Source of the DNA: Lautropia sp. SCN 70-15
GTDB taxonomy: Bacteria > Pseudomonadota > Gammaproteobacteria > Burkholderiales > Burkholderiaceae_E
Assembly (NCBI GenBank): GCA_001724315.1
Contig: MEEC01000093.1
Coordinates: 9,294-14,803 of the forward strand
Length of the DNA: 5,510 bases
Reading direction: 5' to 3'
Shown here: piece by piece, positions 4,170 to 5,510 of the stretch
How the letters are laid out: the number at the start of each line of letters is the position of its first letter
How positions within the stretch are numbered: position 1 is the first letter of the stretch
Made by a program: the position numbers and the translations under genes
Notes under the pieces: generated by a model
What the model saw: the letters and a program-made list of their open reading frames with translations, nothing else
Told to the model about the DNA's origin: nothing
Databases searched by the model: none

Positions 4170-5510
4170 ATGGCCATGAACCCGATCGTCGCCAAGCCCG
4201 AGCGCGGCACCACGCATGACGCCGCGGTGGCCAACGCCGCCGGCAACGGCTTCGTGGCCGCGCCCGACGAGCGGCAGGTGGTGTCGCTCGCCAGCCTGAC
4301 CCGCAAGGCCGCGGCCTACCTCACCGAAGACGAGATCCGCCGCATCCGCGAGGCCTACCGCCTCAGCGACGAGGCCCACCTGGGCCAGTTCCGCACCAGC
4401 GGCGAGCCCTACATCTCGCACCCCATCGCGGTGGCCGAGATCCTCGCCGGCTGGAAGCTCGACGCCGACTCGCTGATGGCCGCGCTGCTGCACGACGTCA
4501 TCGAGGACACCGCGATCTCCAAGCAGGTGCTGGCCGAGCGCTTCGGCACCCAGGTCGCCGAGATCGTCGACGGCCTGTCCAAGCTCGAGCGCGTCGAGTT
4601 CGCCTCGAAGGAGCAGCAGCAGGCCGAGAGCTTCCGCAAGATGCTGCTGGCCATGGCGCGCGACGTGCGCGTCATCCTGATCAAGCTCGCCGACCGGCTG
4701 CACAACATGCAGACGCTGGGCGCGGTCCCGCCGGACAAGCAGAAGCGGATCGCCCGCGAAACCTTCGAGATCTACGCCCCCATCGCCAACCGGCTCGGCC
4801 TGCACGAGCTGTTCCGCGAGCTGGTCGACCTTTCGTTCAAGTACCTGCACCCCTTCCGCCACCGCACGCTGCAGAAGGCGGTGCAGGCGGCGCGCGGCAA
4901 CCGCCGCGAGGTGCTGTCCAAGATCCTCGAGGCGGTGCAGAAGGCGCTGCCCGAGGCCGGCGTGAGCGCCGAGGTCTACGGCCGCGAAAAGACGCTCTAC
5001 GCCATCTACCGCAAGATGCGCGACAAGCACCTGTCCTTTTCCGAGGTGCTCGACGTCTACGGCTTTCGCGTCATCGTCGAAACGCCCGCGCAGTGCTACC
5101 TGGCGCTGGGCGCGCTGCACGCGCTGTACAAGCCGGTGCCGGGGCGCTTCAAGGACTACATCGCGATCCCCAAGATCAACGGCTACCAGTCGCTGCACAC
5201 CACGCTGGTGGGCCCCTTCGGCACACCGGTCGAGTTCCAGATCCGCACCCGCGAAATGCAGCGGGTGGCGCAGGCCGGCGTGGCCGCGCACTGGCTCTAC
5301 AAGGCCGAGAAGGAGAGCTTCTCCGACCTGCAGAAGCGCACCCACGAGTGGCTGCAGTCGCTGCTCGACATCCAGAGCCAGACCGGCGACTCGCTCGAAT
5401 TCATCGAGCACGTGAAGGTCGACCTGTTCCCCGACGCGGTCTACGTGTTCACGCCGCGCGGCCAGATCCGCGCCATGCCCCGCGGCGCCACGATCATCGA
5501 CTTCGCCTAC
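4170..5510 (+). CDS. spoT: Bifunctional (p)ppGpp synthetase/hydrolase (RSH, SpoT type), cut by right edge
   Basis: This gene encodes a long RelA/SpoT homologue that makes (p)ppGpp from ATP and GDP/GTP and hydrolyses it, setting the stringent response. The first 447 codons are present. The HD hydrolase domain is intact: His84 in YISHP, His108-Asp109 with Glu112-Asp113 in HDVIED, and Asp175 to Asn179 in ADRLHN. The synthetase domain (about 265-380) has GREKTLYAIYRKMRDK (271-286), GRFKDYIAIPKINGYQSLHTT (325-345), VEFQIRT (354-360) and GVAAHW (370-375). The RFKD at 326-329 is the RXKD form known from bifunctional enzymes, against EXDD in RelA. The TGS domain starts at about 420 (LFPDAVYVFTPRG) and is cut; the ACT end lies outside the window. 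About 40 Ala-rich residues precede the HD domain. ATG 4170 (MAMNP) is chosen, with GGGA 10 nt upstream; ATG 4176 is nearly as good. Confidence 0.97.
   Translation, partial: MAMNPIVAKPERGTTHDAAVANAAGNGFVAAPDERQVVSLASLTRKAAAYLTEDEIRRIREAYRLSDEAHLGQFRTSGEPYISHPIAVAEILAGWKLDADSLMAALLHDVIEDTAISKQVLAERFGTQVAEIVDGLSKLERVEFASKEQQQAESFRKMLLAMARDVRVILIKLADRLHNMQTLGAVPPDKQKRIARETFEIYAPIANRLGLHELFRELVDLSFKYLHPFRHRTLQKAVQAARGNRREVLSKILEAVQKALPEAGVSAEVYGREKTLYAIYRKMRDKHLSFSEVLDVYGFRVIVETPAQCYLALGALHALYKPVPGRFKDYIAIPKINGYQSLHTTLVGPFGTPVEFQIRTREMQRVAQAGVAAHWLYKAEKESFSDLQKRTHEWLQSLLDIQSQTGDSLEFIEHVKVDLFPDAVYVFTPRGQIRAMPRGATIIDFAY

Noticed and set aside
2473..4179. Long open frame on the + strand across the toxin-antitoxin module, gmk and rpoZ
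   Set aside because: It is out of frame with gmk and rpoZ and reads as an Arg/Ala/Pro-rich shadow. Its length is explained by the scarcity of stop codons in GC-rich DNA.
3059..4306. Open frame on the - strand opposite gmk and rpoZ
   Set aside because: It is antisense to two confidently identified genes and has a shadow-like composition.
3927..5411. Long open frame on the - strand opposite rpoZ and spoT
   Set aside because: It is antisense to spoT, which has intact catalytic motifs throughout. The translation is low-complexity (L, V, G, R, H, Q, D) as expected from the reverse of GC-rich codons, and no domain is recognisable.
1..5510. Search for tRNA, rRNA, riboswitch, CRISPR array, insertion sequence or attachment site
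   Set aside because: No regularly spaced repeats, transposase motifs, terminal repeats or recognisable RNA structures were found by eye, and coding genes account for nearly all of the window.

Overview
The window is very GC-rich, almost entirely coding, and looks like chromosomal DNA from a betaproteobacterium, most likely of the order Burkholderiales. The evidence is the gene order yicC, gmk, rpoZ, spoT on the + strand, the short Burkholderiales-type omega subunit, and a divergent Ser/Thr kinase plus PP2C phosphatase pair in front of yicC. The family assignments come from motifs read by eye. No database search was possible, and genus-level placement is not supportable.

Layout: positions 1-343 (- strand) hold the N-terminal part of a PP2C phosphatase that runs off the left edge. 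Positions 372-1346 (-) hold a complete soluble Ser/Thr kinase. Both lie in one transcription unit pointing left. A 79-bp divergent gap (1347-1425) follows, then yicC (1426-2325, +). Positions 2372-2943 (-) carry a two-gene ParDE/RelE-type toxin-antitoxin module, convergent with yicC and divergent from gmk. The genes gmk (3128-3796), rpoZ (3872-4081) and spoT (4170 to the right edge) follow on the + strand.

How the genes work together: gmk makes GDP from GMP. SpoT makes and destroys (p)ppGpp from GDP/GTP. The omega subunit forms part of a (p)ppGpp binding site on RNA polymerase in Proteobacteria. YicC belongs to a family of RNA-degrading enzymes. The right half is therefore a nucleotide, alarmone and RNA polymerase cluster, and the left half is a reversible protein-phosphorylation pair whose targets cannot be read from the sequence.

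The gene content is mostly ordinary. The points most worth a second look are: the toxin-antitoxin module wedged between yicC and gmk, with a near-perfect 17-bp palindrome over a consensus -35 box; a sharply AT-rich codon island near the 3' end of gmk containing an extended -10 motif (TGTTATTAT), a candidate promoter for rpoZ-spoT; and a TAGAAT box only 7 nt from the kinase start, suggesting a leaderless kinase transcript. No RNA gene, insertion sequence, CRISPR array or clear intrinsic terminator was seen, and nothing that amounts to a wholly undescribed system.
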